DNA of 64,000 bases from Salsuginibacillus halophilus (GCF_003014715.1 NZ_PYAV01000004.1:124001-188000); one strand, 5' to 3'; shown: positions 16,644-25,954, numbered from the stretch's first letter. The notes: generated by a model not told the origin, from the sequence alone. A program made the numbers and translations.

Positions 16644-17873
16644 ATGTCTGCCTTAGAAGATACAACCATTTGGCGCAATCGAACATTTTTACACGTATGG
16701 GCAGCCGGCGTCTTTGCGATGCTCGGCTTTTCAATGTTGTTTTTAACGACCTCATGGTATGTCATCAATGAATTAAATATGCCGGCGTTTGTCGGCGTTG
16801 TCTTAACTGTCATTACCGTGCCCCGGGTCGTGATGATGATTTTCGGAGGCGTTGTTGCTGATCGGAAGAAAAAATCGAAAGTCATGTTCGTCACAAACAG
16901 CCTGCAGACGCTGATGCTCTGTATTTTAACAATGCTTCTTGCTTTTGATGCACTGACGATCTTGCCCCTCCTTATAGGTGCATTTATTTTCGGCGTGCTT
17001 GATGCCTTCTTTTATCCCGCTGTTATGGCGTTAATTCCAAGTGCTGTAGCGCACCACCAAATTCAGCGGGCGAACTCGGTGTTTCACGGTACGGTGGAGC
17101 TCATGTTTTTGTTTGGTCCGCTCCTTGCCGGTCTGCTGTTAACTGTAAGCAATTATACGGTGACGCTGGCGGTGGCTGCAGTGTTTGTAGGTGTATCAGC
17201 TATCGCAGTTTACCCACGGTTTATTCACGATGTGCCTGCGTCTACGAATAGTGATGAAACTCCGCAGGCGGTCGGGCGCGATTTAATGGTCGGTCTCCGC
17301 TATGTTCAAGGCTCACAGATGATTCGTTCAGGGATCCTCGCCATTGTATATGTGAATTTATTTGTGATTGGCCCAATGATTGTCAGCTTTCCGATACTTG
17401 TTGATGACAGCGGAGGTACGGCATTTGATTTAAGCCTGCTTGAAGCTGGTTTATCTGTCGGTACTTTTGCGGCAAGTTTTTGTGTATATATCATTTCGCA
17501 GCGCCCGGGTCGTGGGCGGATTGTGAGTGTGACTCTGCTGCTTACAATGGGTGCTTTTTTTGTGTTCAGTCAAGTGGAAAGTATACCTGCATTAATGGTT
17601 TGGGCTGCAGTTGCAGGTTTTGGTTGTATGATCGTTTACTTGCCGAGTTTAACGATTATTCAGGAACATACCGATGAAGATAAGCTCGGGCGGGTGATGA
17701 GTGTCGTGACGGTTGCGTCTGAAGGTTTTGCCCCGGTAGCTTTTGCGATTGTTTCATTGTTCGTTGGCGTTGGCATCCACATTAATGCGGTTTTAACGAC
17801 AGCGTCGCTTGCAGGTGTCGTGCTTGCCTTGCTCTTTTTGCTGCGGGCTCATTTATTTCGCACTTCGGCATAA
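16644..17873 (+). CDS. MFS transporter (MFS_3/EntS-like exporter)
   Basis: 409 aa with about 12 predicted membrane helices. The start of the first cytoplasmic loop is GGVVADRKKKSKVMFVTN, the MFS GxxxDRxxRR-type motif. Overall it resembles the EntS/macrolide-efflux MFS_3 group, with FIFGVLDAFFYPAVMALIP and a late loop EHTDEDKLGRVMSV typical of that group. It probably exports a small molecule; the substrate is unknown. Weak ribosome site (AGGAAAG) before the ATG. It stands alone between repeat H and the gamma-glutamyltransferase operon. Confidence 0.82.
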   Translation: MSALEDTTIWRNRTFLHVWAAGVFAMLGFSMLFLTTSWYVINELNMPAFVGVVLTVITVPRVVMMIFGGVVADRKKKSKVMFVTNSLQTLMLCILTMLLAFDALTILPLLIGAFIFGVLDAFFYPAVMALIPSAVAHHQIQRANSVFHGTVELMFLFGPLLAGLLLTVSNYTVTLAVAAVFVGVSAIAVYPRFIHDVPASTNSDETPQAVGRDLMVGLRYVQGSQMIRSGILAIVYVNLFVIGPMIVSFPILVDDSGGTAFDLSLLEAGLSVGTFAASFCVYIISQRPGRGRIVSVTLLLTMGAFFVFSQVESIPALMVWAAVAGFGCMIVYLPSLTIIQEHTDEDKLGRVMSVVTVASEGFAPVAFAIVSLFVGVGIHINAVLTTASLAGVVLALLFLLRAHLFRTSA

Positions 17874-17973
17874 AATCTCTACCTTTCATAGACTTTCAAA
17901 ACGATTTGTTATATACTTTAAAATAATCAGAAAGTATTAAATACAATTTAAAAAGTGACAAAACGCAGGAGGA

Positions 17974-18015
17974 ATGCCGTTTTTGTCATTCACAATGAAA
18001 GGAGCGGAAACGTGA
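17974..18015 (+). CDS. possible leader peptide before the gamma-glutamyltransferase gene
   Basis: AGGAGG (17967-17972) is followed by a 13-codon frame, M-P-F-L-S-F-T-M-K-G-A-E-T, whose TGA overlaps the ATG of the next gene (TGATG, 18013-18017). The AGGAGG sits in the loop of an imperfect hairpin (GTGACAAAACG with CGTTTTTGTCATTCAC). The ATG is only one base from AGGAGG, which is too close for good initiation, so this may be regulatory sequence rather than a translated leader. Confidence 0.3.
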   Translation: MPFLSFTMKGAET

Positions 18016-19628
18016 TGACGAAGCAGGACCCATTGTACCAACCGTATACATCAAAGCGGATGCCGATGTACAGCCGAGAAGGAATGGTGGCGACATCTCA
18101 ACCGTACGCGGCTGAAGCAGGCAAAGAAATGCTGCAAAAAGGTGGTAATGCAGTAGACGCAGCGATTGCAACAGCTGCCGCACTCACTGTTGTGGAGCCA
18201 ACTTCCAACGGTATCGGTAGTGACGCTTTCGCCCTCGTCTGGGTCGATGAAAAACTGCACGGTTTAAACGCCAGCGGACACGCACCAGAAAAAATGACCC
18301 GTGAAACCTTTCAAGAGCTTGGACATGAGCAGGTGCCGCAGCACGGGATGCTTCCAGTAACAGTACCTGGTGCACCTGGTGCCTGGGCAGAGCTCTCCTA
18401 CCAATTTGGTAAACTTTCACTTGAAGAAGTACTTGCGCCGGCCATTGATTTAGCTGAACGTGGTTTTCCGGTATCGCCTGTACTTGCAAAGTATTGGAAA
18501 GGCGGCGTCAAAGCAATGGAGCGCCGTGCGGAAGGTGAAGCGTTTCAGCCGTTTTTTGACACATTTGCACCAGAAGGCAAAGGGCCGGAAGCAGGAGATG
18601 TCGTGCAGCTGCCAGGTCATGCCCGTACGCTTCGTAAAATCGCGGAGACAAATGGCCGCGCTTTTTATGAAGGCGAGTTGGCTGATGAAATTGAGGCGTT
18701 TTTCACAAAGCATGATGGTTTACTACGTAAAAGCGACTTAGCTGCGTTTCAACCGGAGTGGGTAGACCCGATTTCGGTCAATTTCCAAGGCTATGATGTA
18801 TGGGAGATCCCGCCGAATGGTCAAGGGTTGAACACGCTTTTAGCGTTAAAGACGCTTGAAGGTATGGATGTAAATGCAGATATGACGCCTGAAAATCTGC
18901 ACAAGCAGATCGAAGCGATGAAGCACGGCTTTGCTGACGGGCTGAAGTATATTACCGATCCGGAAAAGATGCAGGTAAGTGTGAATGACTTGTTATCGGA
19001 AAGCTATGCGGCTAAACGCCGGGCGTTAATCGGTGATGAAGCCATTCAACCGGAAGCAGGCGAACCGCCAAAAGGTGGCACAGTTTATTTAGCAACTGCT
19101 GATAGTGACGGAAACATGGTATCTTTTATTCAAAGTAATTATATGGGCTTTGGTTCCGGCATTGTTGTACCGGAAACCGGGATCAGCTTGCAAAACCGGG
19201 GTCACGATTTCAGCTTGGATCCAGCTCACCATAACGTGCTTGAGCCTGGCAAGCGTACGTATCACACCATTATTCCCGGCTTCTTAACGAAAGACGGCGA
19301 GGCTGTCGGGCCATTTGGTGTGATGGGCGGTTACATGCAGCCGCAGGGACACTTGCAAGTCGTGTTAAATACGGTATTAGGTGCTTTAAATCCGCAGGCT
19401 GTCTTAGATGCTCCGCGCTGGCGCTGGGTTGAAAATAAAACAGTTGAAGTCGAACCGGACTTTCCGGATCACGTGGCGCAGGCGCTTGCTCGTAAAGGCC
19501 ATAACGTACGTAAAAGTGTTGATGAGGGTGGATTTGGCCGCGGCCAGATCATTTGGCGCGACCCGGTACGCGGCGTTTTAATTGGCGGCACGGAGTCGCG
19601 GACCGACGGCTACATTTCATTCTTGTAA
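18015..19628 (+). CDS. gamma-glutamyltransferase family protein
   Basis: 537 aa. Start ATG 18015 follows AAAGGAG at 17998-18004. N-terminal nucleophile hydrolase of the gamma-glutamyltransferase family (YwrD-like). The large-subunit region begins MVATSQPYAAEAGKEMLQKGG and contains VEPTSNGIGSDAFALVW. The self-cleavage/catalytic threonine is visible in PPKGGTVYLATAD, at about residue 356, and the small subunit carries VSFIQSNYMGFGSG. No signal peptide is seen, so it is likely cytoplasmic, unlike secreted Ggt. Possible roles are glutathione or gamma-glutamyl compound turnover. It is followed 22 bp later by an Lrp regulator. Confidence 0.88.
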   Translation: MTKQDPLYQPYTSKRMPMYSREGMVATSQPYAAEAGKEMLQKGGNAVDAAIATAAALTVVEPTSNGIGSDAFALVWVDEKLHGLNASGHAPEKMTRETFQELGHEQVPQHGMLPVTVPGAPGAWAELSYQFGKLSLEEVLAPAIDLAERGFPVSPVLAKYWKGGVKAMERRAEGEAFQPFFDTFAPEGKGPEAGDVVQLPGHARTLRKIAETNGRAFYEGELADEIEAFFTKHDGLLRKSDLAAFQPEWVDPISVNFQGYDVWEIPPNGQGLNTLLALKTLEGMDVNADMTPENLHKQIEAMKHGFADGLKYITDPEKMQVSVNDLLSESYAAKRRALIGDEAIQPEAGEPPKGGTVYLATADSDGNMVSFIQSNYMGFGSGIVVPETGISLQNRGHDFSLDPAHHNVLEPGKRTYHTIIPGFLTKDGEAVGPFGVMGGYMQPQGHLQVVLNTVLGALNPQAVLDAPRWRWVENKTVEVEPDFPDHVAQALARKGHNVRKSVDEGGFGRGQIIWRDPVRGVLIGGTESRTDGYISFL

Positions 19629-19650
19629 TCACGAAAGGAGTCCGGTGCTG

Positions 19651-20103
19651 ATGGCAAAGCAGGATAAGTACGATCAACAAATATTGAGCCTTCTTACCGA
19701 TAACGGCCGGATGTCTTATGTTGATATTGCAAAAGAACTCGGCATTTCCCGCGTAGCTGTGCGCGATCGTGTCCAGTCAATGGTTGATGAAGGTGTGATT
19801 GAAAAATTCAGCGTTGTGATTAATTCAGAAAAAGCCGGTAAAGAGATTTCAGCGTTCTTTGAAGTGGACTGTGATCCGCAGTATTTAGTGGAAGTTGCGG
19901 AAAGCTTAGTGAATAAGCCAAGTGTGGCGAGCTGTTATCAAATGACCGGCCCAAGTACACTGCACATGCACGTGCTCGTTGAAGATATGGCGGCTTTAGA
20001 AACCTTTATTAATGAAGAGCTTTATACCCTTGATGGCATTACGCGGGTAGAATCGCATATTCTGCTGCGCCGATTTAAAAGCCGGACAGGTTTAAAGTTG
20101 TAA
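19651..20103 (+). CDS. Lrp/AsnC family transcriptional regulator
   Basis: 150 aa. The N-terminal helix-turn-helix reads DQQILSLLTDNGRMSYVDIAKELGISRVAVRDRVQSM, followed by a RAM/AsnC ligand-binding domain (residues ~70-145: VASCYQMTGPSTLHMHVLVEDM). Start set by AAAGGAG nine bases upstream; the longer frame overlaps the previous gene. Its position after the gamma-glutamyltransferase and before the chromate-type transporter suggests it controls this operon in response to an amino acid. That is inference. Confidence 0.9.
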   Translation: MAKQDKYDQQILSLLTDNGRMSYVDIAKELGISRVAVRDRVQSMVDEGVIEKFSVVINSEKAGKEISAFFEVDCDPQYLVEVAESLVNKPSVASCYQMTGPSTLHMHVLVEDMAALETFINEELYTLDGITRVESHILLRRFKSRTGLKL

Positions 20104-20193
20104 ACCATACAAAGTTTAGGGAAAAGAAGAGGGCGCTGTGCAGCGTTCTCTTCTCTTTCGTTTTTACTGTTTGTGAGAAAGGAGGTTAACGTT

Positions 20194-20760
20194 GTGGATG
20201 TAAAGTTGCAGTCACAAATCTTTTTGGCATTTTTCCGTGTAGGCATGCTCGGCTATGGCGGCGGACCGGCGGCGATTCCGCTCGTTCAAAAAGAAGTTGT
20301 CGAATTGTATGAATGGATGGATGATGAAGAGTTTGGTGACCTACTTGCGTTAAGCAATACACTGCCCGGCCCGGTCTTGACGAAGCTTTCCGGCTATATT
20401 GGCTACCGGGTAGGTGGTTTCTTCGGTATGCTCGGTGCGCTATTTGCTTCGGTTATACCAACCGTCGTTCTAATGATCATTTTGATTGGATTTTTAACAT
20501 CTTTTAGTGATTCGCCGATTGTTCAAGGGATGACCCACGCCATTGCTCCGGTTGTTGGTGTAATGATGCTCGTTTTAACATATAACTTTTTAAAAACATC
20601 TCGTAATCAGATGGGCTGGACCGGGATGCTCGCTTTGACAGGACTCGCTATATTAATTACAGAAATCGCTGATGTCCATCCAGCCATCTTAATCGGGATC
20701 CTGCTTATCATCGGTTTTTCTTCCATACGTCATCGTAAACAAGAAGCAGGTCAAACTTAA
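20194..20760 (+). CDS. chromate transporter family protein, half-size subunit 1
   Basis: 188 aa from GTG 20194, eight bases after AAAGGAGG; an upstream GTG at 20173 overlaps that site. Single CHR domain with GYGGGPAAIPLVQKEVVE near residue 20 and ALSNTLPGPVLTKLSGYIGY near residue 55, the two CHR signatures, plus about five membrane helices. Short CHR proteins work as pairs. True substrate may be chromate or another oxyanion. Confidence 0.88.
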   Translation: MDVKLQSQIFLAFFRVGMLGYGGGPAAIPLVQKEVVELYEWMDDEEFGDLLALSNTLPGPVLTKLSGYIGYRVGGFFGMLGALFASVIPTVVLMIILIGFLTSFSDSPIVQGMTHAIAPVVGVMMLVLTYNFLKTSRNQMGWTGMLALTGLAILITEIADVHPAILIGILLIIGFSSIRHRKQEAGQT

Positions 20761-20775
20761 AAGGAGGAACTGAAC

Positions 20776-21309
20776 GTGGTTTATTGGGATTTGTTTGTTG
20801 CTTTTTTCATTCCCGGGATTGTTGGCTACGGAGGTGGACCAGCTTCAATACCCTTAGTTGAATACGAAGTTGTGCAGCGTTACGAGTGGATGACAACCCA
20901 GGAATTTGGTGAAGTGCTGGCACTCGGTAATGCGCTGCCGGGCCCGATCGCAACAAAAATGGCCGGATTTATCGGTTATGAAGTTGCCGGCGCGCCAGGG
21001 GCTGTAATTGCTTTATTTGCAACGGTTGGCCCTTCACTGCTTGCGATGCTGCTCCTTGTGGGGCTGTTAATGAAGTTTAAGGAATCACCGCGTGTTAAAC
21101 GGATGACCTCGTTTATTCGCCCGGTTATTGCTGTTCTTTTAGGGGCACTTGCTGTTGATTTTTTTGCAACGGGTCAAGAGGGTGCCGGCTGGATTCAAAC
21201 AGGGATTTTAGCGGTAGGAAGTTATATCTTACTTGAAGTTCGTAAAGTTCATCCTGCGTTTGTCATTTTATTTGCGCTCGCTTATGGCGCCATCTTTCTC
21301 AGCTGGTGA
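20776..21309 (+). CDS. chromate transporter family protein, half-size subunit 2
   Basis: 177 aa, GTG start preceded by AAAGGAGG, 15 bp after subunit 1. It has the same two signatures (GYGGGPASIPLVEYEVVQ and ALGNALPGPIATKMAGFIGY), so the pair probably forms a heterodimer with opposite membrane orientation, as described for paired short CHR proteins in Bacillus. Terminator follows. Confidence 0.88.
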   Translation: MVYWDLFVAFFIPGIVGYGGGPASIPLVEYEVVQRYEWMTTQEFGEVLALGNALPGPIATKMAGFIGYEVAGAPGAVIALFATVGPSLLAMLLLVGLLMKFKESPRVKRMTSFIRPVIAVLLGALAVDFFATGQEGAGWIQTGILAVGSYILLEVRKVHPAFVILFALAYGAIFLSW

Positions 21310-21319
21310 CTTAACACAA

Positions 21320-21351
21320 CAAAGCCCACACCGACAACGGCGTGGGCTTTG
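21320..21351. terminator. bidirectional terminator
   Basis: CAAAGCCCAC (21320-21329) pairs with GTGGGCTTTG (21342-21351), with two more GC pairs inside. It lies between the chromate-type operon (+) and the DUF4190 gene (-). Confidence 0.88.
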
Positions 21352-21356
21352 TAACG

Positions 21357-21761
21357 TTATGGTGTCATCATTGGTTGATCCATCAATCCACTTGTAAATG
21401 CAAAAACAATTAAAGCGATAAATAGGATAGAGATCACGAGACCGATAATGCTCATAATTAAACCAGCAATCGTCATGCCGCGGCCAGCCATCCCTTCGCG
21501 CTTAATCGTCTTAAACGCAAGGATCGATAAAATGATGCCGGCGATTCCTGTAAGCGGTGCAAGAAACAGAAATAAAAGCGACAACACAAGTGTTGAAATG
21601 CCAAGAACGAGTGAGGCAATCGCCTGGCCGCTCGTTTTTGGCGGAGACGAGGCAGTTCCAGGTTGCACTGGATCTGGCGTCTCCTTTTCAATCGTTTCAT
21701 TGCTTTCCTCATGACGCGTTTCTTCATTATTAATGTTTTCATCCTTATGCTCGTCGCGCAA
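21357..21761 (-). CDS. DUF4190 membrane protein
   Basis: 134 aa from a TTG start (AAAGGAG 12 bases upstream). The N-terminal ~50 residues are acidic and disordered (ETIEKETPDPVQP), followed by a DUF4190 domain with two membrane helices: ASLVLGISTLVLSLLFLFLAP, GIAGIILSILAFKTIKREGM, then IAGLIMSIIGLVISILFIAL. Small proteins of this kind are common in Gram-positive bacteria; function unknown. Confidence 0.8.
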   Translation of the reverse strand: MRDEHKDENINNEETRHEESNETIEKETPDPVQPGTASSPPKTSGQAIASLVLGISTLVLSLLFLFLAPLTGIAGIILSILAFKTIKREGMAGRGMTIAGLIMSIIGLVISILFIALIVFAFTSGLMDQPMMTP

Positions 21762-21839
21762 ACGGGCTCACTCCTTTATTAAATGCAAAGTTCTTACAGA
21801 GCATATACCCTTTGATGATCCTTTTCAAGCTTTCAGCAG

Positions 21840-22994
21840 TTAATTTAAACTACCGTCGATTGCTGACCATGGAATTTCAAAGCGTTGTACGCCTTCAGAA
21901 GCATTGGTTAAAGCGCCTTCCGGAAAGACAATGACCATCCCAGTTTCATAAATGTAAAAGTCACCGTTATCCTCGTAAAAACCTTCGAATTGAAAATCCG
22001 TGCGTCCGGTGGCGTCTCGCTCTTCGACCATCGGCTCTAATGTTTCATTCAGCATAGTTTCATAATTAGCGGTTTCAAAAAAGTCGCCGATGTTCATAAC
22101 CCGTGCTTCATTGCGATCAATCGTGATCCCTTCCTGCCAATGCATGCTGCCAAGCACCTCACTCGTATAATAATCATCGAGTACGATACTTAAATAATCA
22201 GGAGTATCCATCTGTACACTATATTCACCGATGTAAGAAATATCCGGATCTTCTACTTGCAAGTTTTCGAATTTACGAACACTATCGATGGCTGCATCGC
22301 GAAATACGTCGTTAATAAAGGTTTGACTCGGACCGCCAACAGCATAAGGGGTGTAAATTTCAGCTGTCTCGTGTTGAGGAATAATGGTGTTTTCCTGCTT
22401 AAACTCACTATTTTCCGCTCGAGCCGCAAATGTAGCAAATTCGGCACGGGTAATATTTTGATCCGGACGGAATGTTAAGTCCGGGTACCCGGTGGTCAGC
22501 TGGTTATGTCCGAGGTAGCCAATATATTCAGCTTCCCAGCTTTCAGAGTTAACATCGCGAAACTCAGCCGCAGGTTCTCCGGTTAAATTGTAAGCCCGGG
22601 TGATTACTGCAGCCATTTCTGCACGAGTTAAAGAGTCATCAGGGCGGAATAAATGATCGTCTTGGTAAATCCCTGCATCAACGGCAGCGGCAAGCATTTC
22701 ATCAAAATTGTTATATGTTGGCACATCTTGAAAAGATAGATTTTCAGGATTTTGAGGTTCTAAATCCAGTGCCCGGTAAATAAGATATACAGATTGCTCC
22801 CGGGTGACATCTTCCATAGGAAGAAACCGCCCATCTGAGTGACCTGTAATAATTCCAGTCTCGGTTAAGTAATCAATTTCGTCATGGCCCCAAAAATCAT
22901 CAGCAACATCAGGAAAGGCAGCAGCAGGTAAGCTAAAAGCAAAGTATAAGGCAGTGCCGGCAAGCAGGCCGGTCATTTGTTTTAACATTTGCAT
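21840..22994 (-). CDS. SLH-domain surface protein with C-terminal DUF3298/RsiV-like domain
   Basis: 384 aa. Signal peptide ending near AAAF (residue ~27), then three SLH repeats (~28-75, 88-135, 145-190), for example GHSDGRFLPMEDVTREQSVYL and GYPDLTFRPDQNITRAEFATFAAR. Residues ~230-380 resemble DUF3298, the domain found in the anti-sigma factor RsiV, with GITIDRNEARVMNIGDFF and IVFPEGAL. In RsiV this domain binds lysozyme, so a surface role in binding muramidases is possible but speculative. AAGGAG precedes two in-frame ATGs (22994 and 22988); either could start. It follows the terminator of the NlpC/P60 gene. Confidence 0.82.
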   Translation of the reverse strand: MQMLKQMTGLLAGTALYFAFSLPAAAFPDVADDFWGHDEIDYLTETGIITGHSDGRFLPMEDVTREQSVYLIYRALDLEPQNPENLSFQDVPTYNNFDEMLAAAVDAGIYQDDHLFRPDDSLTRAEMAAVITRAYNLTGEPAAEFRDVNSESWEAEYIGYLGHNQLTTGYPDLTFRPDQNITRAEFATFAARAENSEFKQENTIIPQHETAEIYTPYAVGGPSQTFINDVFRDAAIDSVRKFENLQVEDPDISYIGEYSVQMDTPDYLSIVLDDYYTSEVLGSMHWQEGITIDRNEARVMNIGDFFETANYETMLNETLEPMVEERDATGRTDFQFEGFYEDNGDFYIYETGMVIVFPEGALTNASEGVQRFEIPWSAIDGSLN

Positions 22995-23059
22995 TCATCT
23001 CCTTATTTTATGTTTAAGTGTAACTTTGGTGTGGAAACAGACGACTAAGAGGATAAAAG

Positions 23060-23095
23060 AAAAAAGATGGCTTCTTAAAAAGAAACCACCTTTTT
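23060..23095 (-). terminator. terminator of the NlpC/P60 gene
   Basis: Read on the minus strand, GGTGGTTTCTT pairs with AAGAAGCCATC, followed by TTTTTTCTTTT. It lies just after the NlpC/P60 stop codon. Confidence 0.75.
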
Positions 23096-23109
23096 GAGCC
23101 TAATCTTTA

Positions 23110-23937
23110 TTACTGGTTGATGATCACTTCGCGGTTGTTGCTATCCCATTGTACCTCAGCACCAAGTGTTTCGCTCACAAAACGTACAGGAACCATAGTG
23201 TGACCATTCGTGTTTATTGCTGCTTGATCAAGTGAAACTGTACCGTTATGGGTATGTGCTTCAGTTGAATCAATAGTGATACTTACTTCTTGGTTACCTA
23301 GTGTCGCAGAAGCGGTTTTGCTATTGTTGTCCCATTGTACATCAGCACCGAGCTCTTCAAAAATGGCACGCATTGGTACCACAGTGCGTTCACTTTCAGT
23401 AACGTAAGCATCTTGGTTTGCTTGAAGTGATGAACCGTTAACGGTGACTCCTACACTTTTTTCAACGGAAGTTGCAGCAACTTGTTCATTGCTGGACTGC
23501 TCGACTACGCGCTTTGCGCCAACATAACGTGGTGACCAGTAAGTGTTGCTCATGCTGTCGATTGACACACCGGAAGAGGAAGCAGCGTGCATGAACTGAT
23601 TGCCGCCGATGTAAATGCCGTTATGACCAATGCCGGAGCCATGGCTGAAGAAAACAAGGTCACCTGGCTGCAAATCGCTGCGCGATACAGAAGAGCCAAC
23701 GTTGTATTGTTGTGCTGCTGTCCGCGGAAGGTCAATGCCTGCTTGAGCGTAAGCGTGCTGTGTAAATCCAGAGCAGTCAAAACCGGAAGTGGAAGTGCCA
23801 CCGTATTGGTAAGGTGTGCCAAGTTGCTCTTCTCCAGCGCTAATAATTGAGTCTACAGTAGAAGCGTCCGCCTCTGTACTGAAAAATGGTGCAGCGATCA
23901 AAGCAGCAGTGCAAATCATAAGAAATTGTTTTTTCAT
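23110..23937 (-). CDS. secreted NlpC/P60 peptidoglycan endopeptidase with wall-binding-like domain
   Basis: 275 aa. Start ATG 23937 follows GGAGG by eight bases. Signal peptide ending near ADAS (residue ~25). NlpC/P60 (C40) domain at residues ~28-140: catalytic cysteine in GFDCSGFTQHAY, histidine in GIGHNGIYIG, and a third polar residue region at QFMHAASSSG. It should cut D-Glu/meso-DAP bonds in peptidoglycan stems. Residues ~160-275 are a copper-amine-oxidase N1-like domain (VPMRAIFEELGADVQWDNNS and VPVRFVSETLGAEVQWDSNN), repeated also in three other wall proteins of this window. It is divergent from the CAP protein gene. Confidence 0.92.
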   Translation of the reverse strand: MKKQFLMICTAALIAAPFFSTEADASTVDSIISAGEEQLGTPYQYGGTSTSGFDCSGFTQHAYAQAGIDLPRTAAQQYNVGSSVSRSDLQPGDLVFFSHGSGIGHNGIYIGGNQFMHAASSSGVSIDSMSNTYWSPRYVGAKRVVEQSSNEQVAATSVEKSVGVTVNGSSLQANQDAYVTESERTVVPMRAIFEELGADVQWDNNSKTASATLGNQEVSITIDSTEAHTHNGTVSLDQAAINTNGHTMVPVRFVSETLGAEVQWDSNNREVIINQ

Positions 23938-24144
23938 TGGTAATTCCTCCAAAAAATTTATGTAGTAGTTTTAAATGTTTGTCGTTCGATCTCACAGGGA
24001 ATAGTGTATCATCTAAGCAAGCTTTGTAGATTACAAACAGTTAACATATTGATGTTAATCATTTAACATTACGTTTCATTTTGTAATAGGCATCGAACGA
24101 GCTTAAATACAAAAATTTCGGAATTTTCAGAAAAGAGTGGTCAT

Positions 24145-25386
24145 ATGTTTAATAAATGCATGGCAATGGCCGTTATCTTAATCATTAGCCTTCTCGGCAC
24201 AGCTGCTTCCGTAACGGCAGAAAGCGACGTTACCATCTATGTAGATGAAGAGATGCAGCAGAACCAACAGGCATTGATTGATGAAGGGCGGACGTTCGTT
24301 CCGATCCGTGGTGTTTTTGAAGCTATGGGGGCCCGCGTTCACTGGGATCAAGAAATACGCACTGTTTTTTTGGATCATAGTGGACAGGCGCTTGAGCTTT
24401 CTTTAAACAGTGATAATGCTGTCATAAATAACGAAATTGTCCGCAGCAACCTTCAGTGGATAAACAAGGACGGGCGGGTATATATCCCGCTGCGCTTTAC
24501 TTCAGAATCATTAGGGGCAGACGTTTACTGGGATGGTGAAAATCGTGAAGTGCACATTAAACAAGAACGGGAAATGGTAAAAAGTGCAGCTGATGCGCCC
24601 CTATCTCTGCAAGGCTATACATTAGGTGAAAGCAGCAGTGAATTACAACCGGCAGACTACAGCACAGGGTTGTATGAGTGGGTGGAGCTTGAAGCGTCGA
24701 ATGCGGCGCACGAACAAGTGGCAGTCAATGCCGGGGGTGAAGTGAGTGCAATGTTTACAACTCTTCCGGAACAACTGTCTGGCTTAGGAATCTTTAATGG
24801 CGCGGATGAAAAAGCGGTCAATAATTTGCTTGGATCCCCTGATCACGAGTTATCCGATGTTTCAAAAGGGTGGAACGTTTATTCCTTGGATGATAAATAT
24901 GTTACCGTCTTTTTTGCACCTTATCGAAACTATGAGGCGGTCGGCGTATTGATTGAAGCGGAATTAAAAGAAAATCAAACAGGTCTTGAAGAAGAAGCTG
25001 ATGCTTTTGCAGCTATGCTGCTTCAGCTGGCCAATGCTGAGCGGCAGGCAGAAGGGTTAAATATTTTACAAGAAGATCATCAAGTACAGGAATCTGCCCA
25101 AAATCATGCAGATTATATGGTTGAAAATGATGAGTTCGGTCATATTGCTTCTGAAGGTTATACGACCCCATTTGACCGAATGCGGGCCGCCGGTGTGGAT
25201 TTTGATGAAGGTGGAGAAAATATTGCCCGTGGCCATCGGACGCCGATGCATGCTCACATGGCACTTATGAATTCCTCAACGCACAGACATAACATTCTTC
25301 ATGCGTCGTATACTCATATCGGTGTAGGAGTGTCATATCAAGAAGAACGTCCGTATGCAGCGCAAAACTTTGCATCAATACAATAA
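24145..25386 (+). CDS. secreted CAP (SCP-like) protein with copper-amine-oxidase-like domain
   Basis: 413 aa. Signal peptide (~1-27), copper-amine-oxidase N1-like domain (~30-135: FVPIRGVFEAMGARVHWDQ and IPLRFTSESLGADVYWDGE), then a CAP-associated region (~150-275; LLGSPDHELSDVSKGWNVY). A C-terminal CAP domain follows (~285-413), with LLQLANAERQAEGL, HADYMVENDEFGH, GENIARG, HRHNILHASYTHIGVG. This is the YkwD-type architecture. The biochemical activity of bacterial CAP proteins is not settled. The ribosome site is weak (AAAAGAGTGG). Repeat copy C follows. Confidence 0.88.
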   Translation: MFNKCMAMAVILIISLLGTAASVTAESDVTIYVDEEMQQNQQALIDEGRTFVPIRGVFEAMGARVHWDQEIRTVFLDHSGQALELSLNSDNAVINNEIVRSNLQWINKDGRVYIPLRFTSESLGADVYWDGENREVHIKQEREMVKSAADAPLSLQGYTLGESSSELQPADYSTGLYEWVELEASNAAHEQVAVNAGGEVSAMFTTLPEQLSGLGIFNGADEKAVNNLLGSPDHELSDVSKGWNVYSLDDKYVTVFFAPYRNYEAVGVLIEAELKENQTGLEEEADAFAAMLLQLANAERQAEGLNILQEDHQVQESAQNHADYMVENDEFGHIASEGYTTPFDRMRAAGVDFDEGGENIARGHRTPMHAHMALMNSSTHRHNILHASYTHIGVGVSYQEERPYAAQNFASIQ

Positions 25387-25425
25387 TTAAAATGAAAGCG
25401 GCGCAGCAAATGTTACTACGCTCAG

Positions 25426-25954
25426 CGTGTAGACGAAGTACAAAACCTAACATTCACGAACTACTTACTGCTTTAAACGCTGCAGGTTACCCTACTAAGA
25501 GGAAAAACCGAATCATGAACGTAACCTTCACTTTCAGACGGACGCTTTCCCGAGGGCTTGGCTTCAGCTAACTTGTTCGAATAAAAACCATTCGAACAAG
25601 TGGATCTTCAGCCTGCGCTTGGTCCTCTGGGAGTCGCCGTCTTTCGTTTCGGTTACTTGTAAAGTTAAAGATCAGCAAGCATTTCCAATGTATATCATTC
25701 GCTTAATCGTTCATGAAGCATCCTGAGGAAACTGATTTATGTAGATATTGCTTGACCAAAAAGGTTTCTACGATTCATGACCATCAAATAACGCAAGGCT
25801 GACAAGCATCGGCGGCGACGCCTACGGGAACAGTACGAGCCGAAAATCCCGCAGGCAGTGATCTTCTGCCGAGGAAGTTGAGGCCGTACCCGAGGCAAGC
25901 GTCCGCCGAAAAGCGACATCAGCCTCCGCTTTTCTTAAAAGTTTGATCTACACG
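25426..25954 (+). repeat. mosaic intergenic repeat, copy C (full length, without the 80-bp insert)
   Basis: Best-preserved ends: CGTGTAGACGAAGT at the left and AGTTTGATCTACACG at the right form terminal inverted repeats. L hairpin inner arms ACTTGTTCGAAT (25571-25582) and ATTCGAACAAGT (25590-25601); outer arms AGACGG (25536-25541) and CCGTCT (25637-25642). The R module begins GGCTGACAAGC and lacks an ~80-bp segment seen in copies A, B, D and E between GAGGAAGTTGAGG and GCAAGCGTCCGCCG. Confidence 0.9.
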
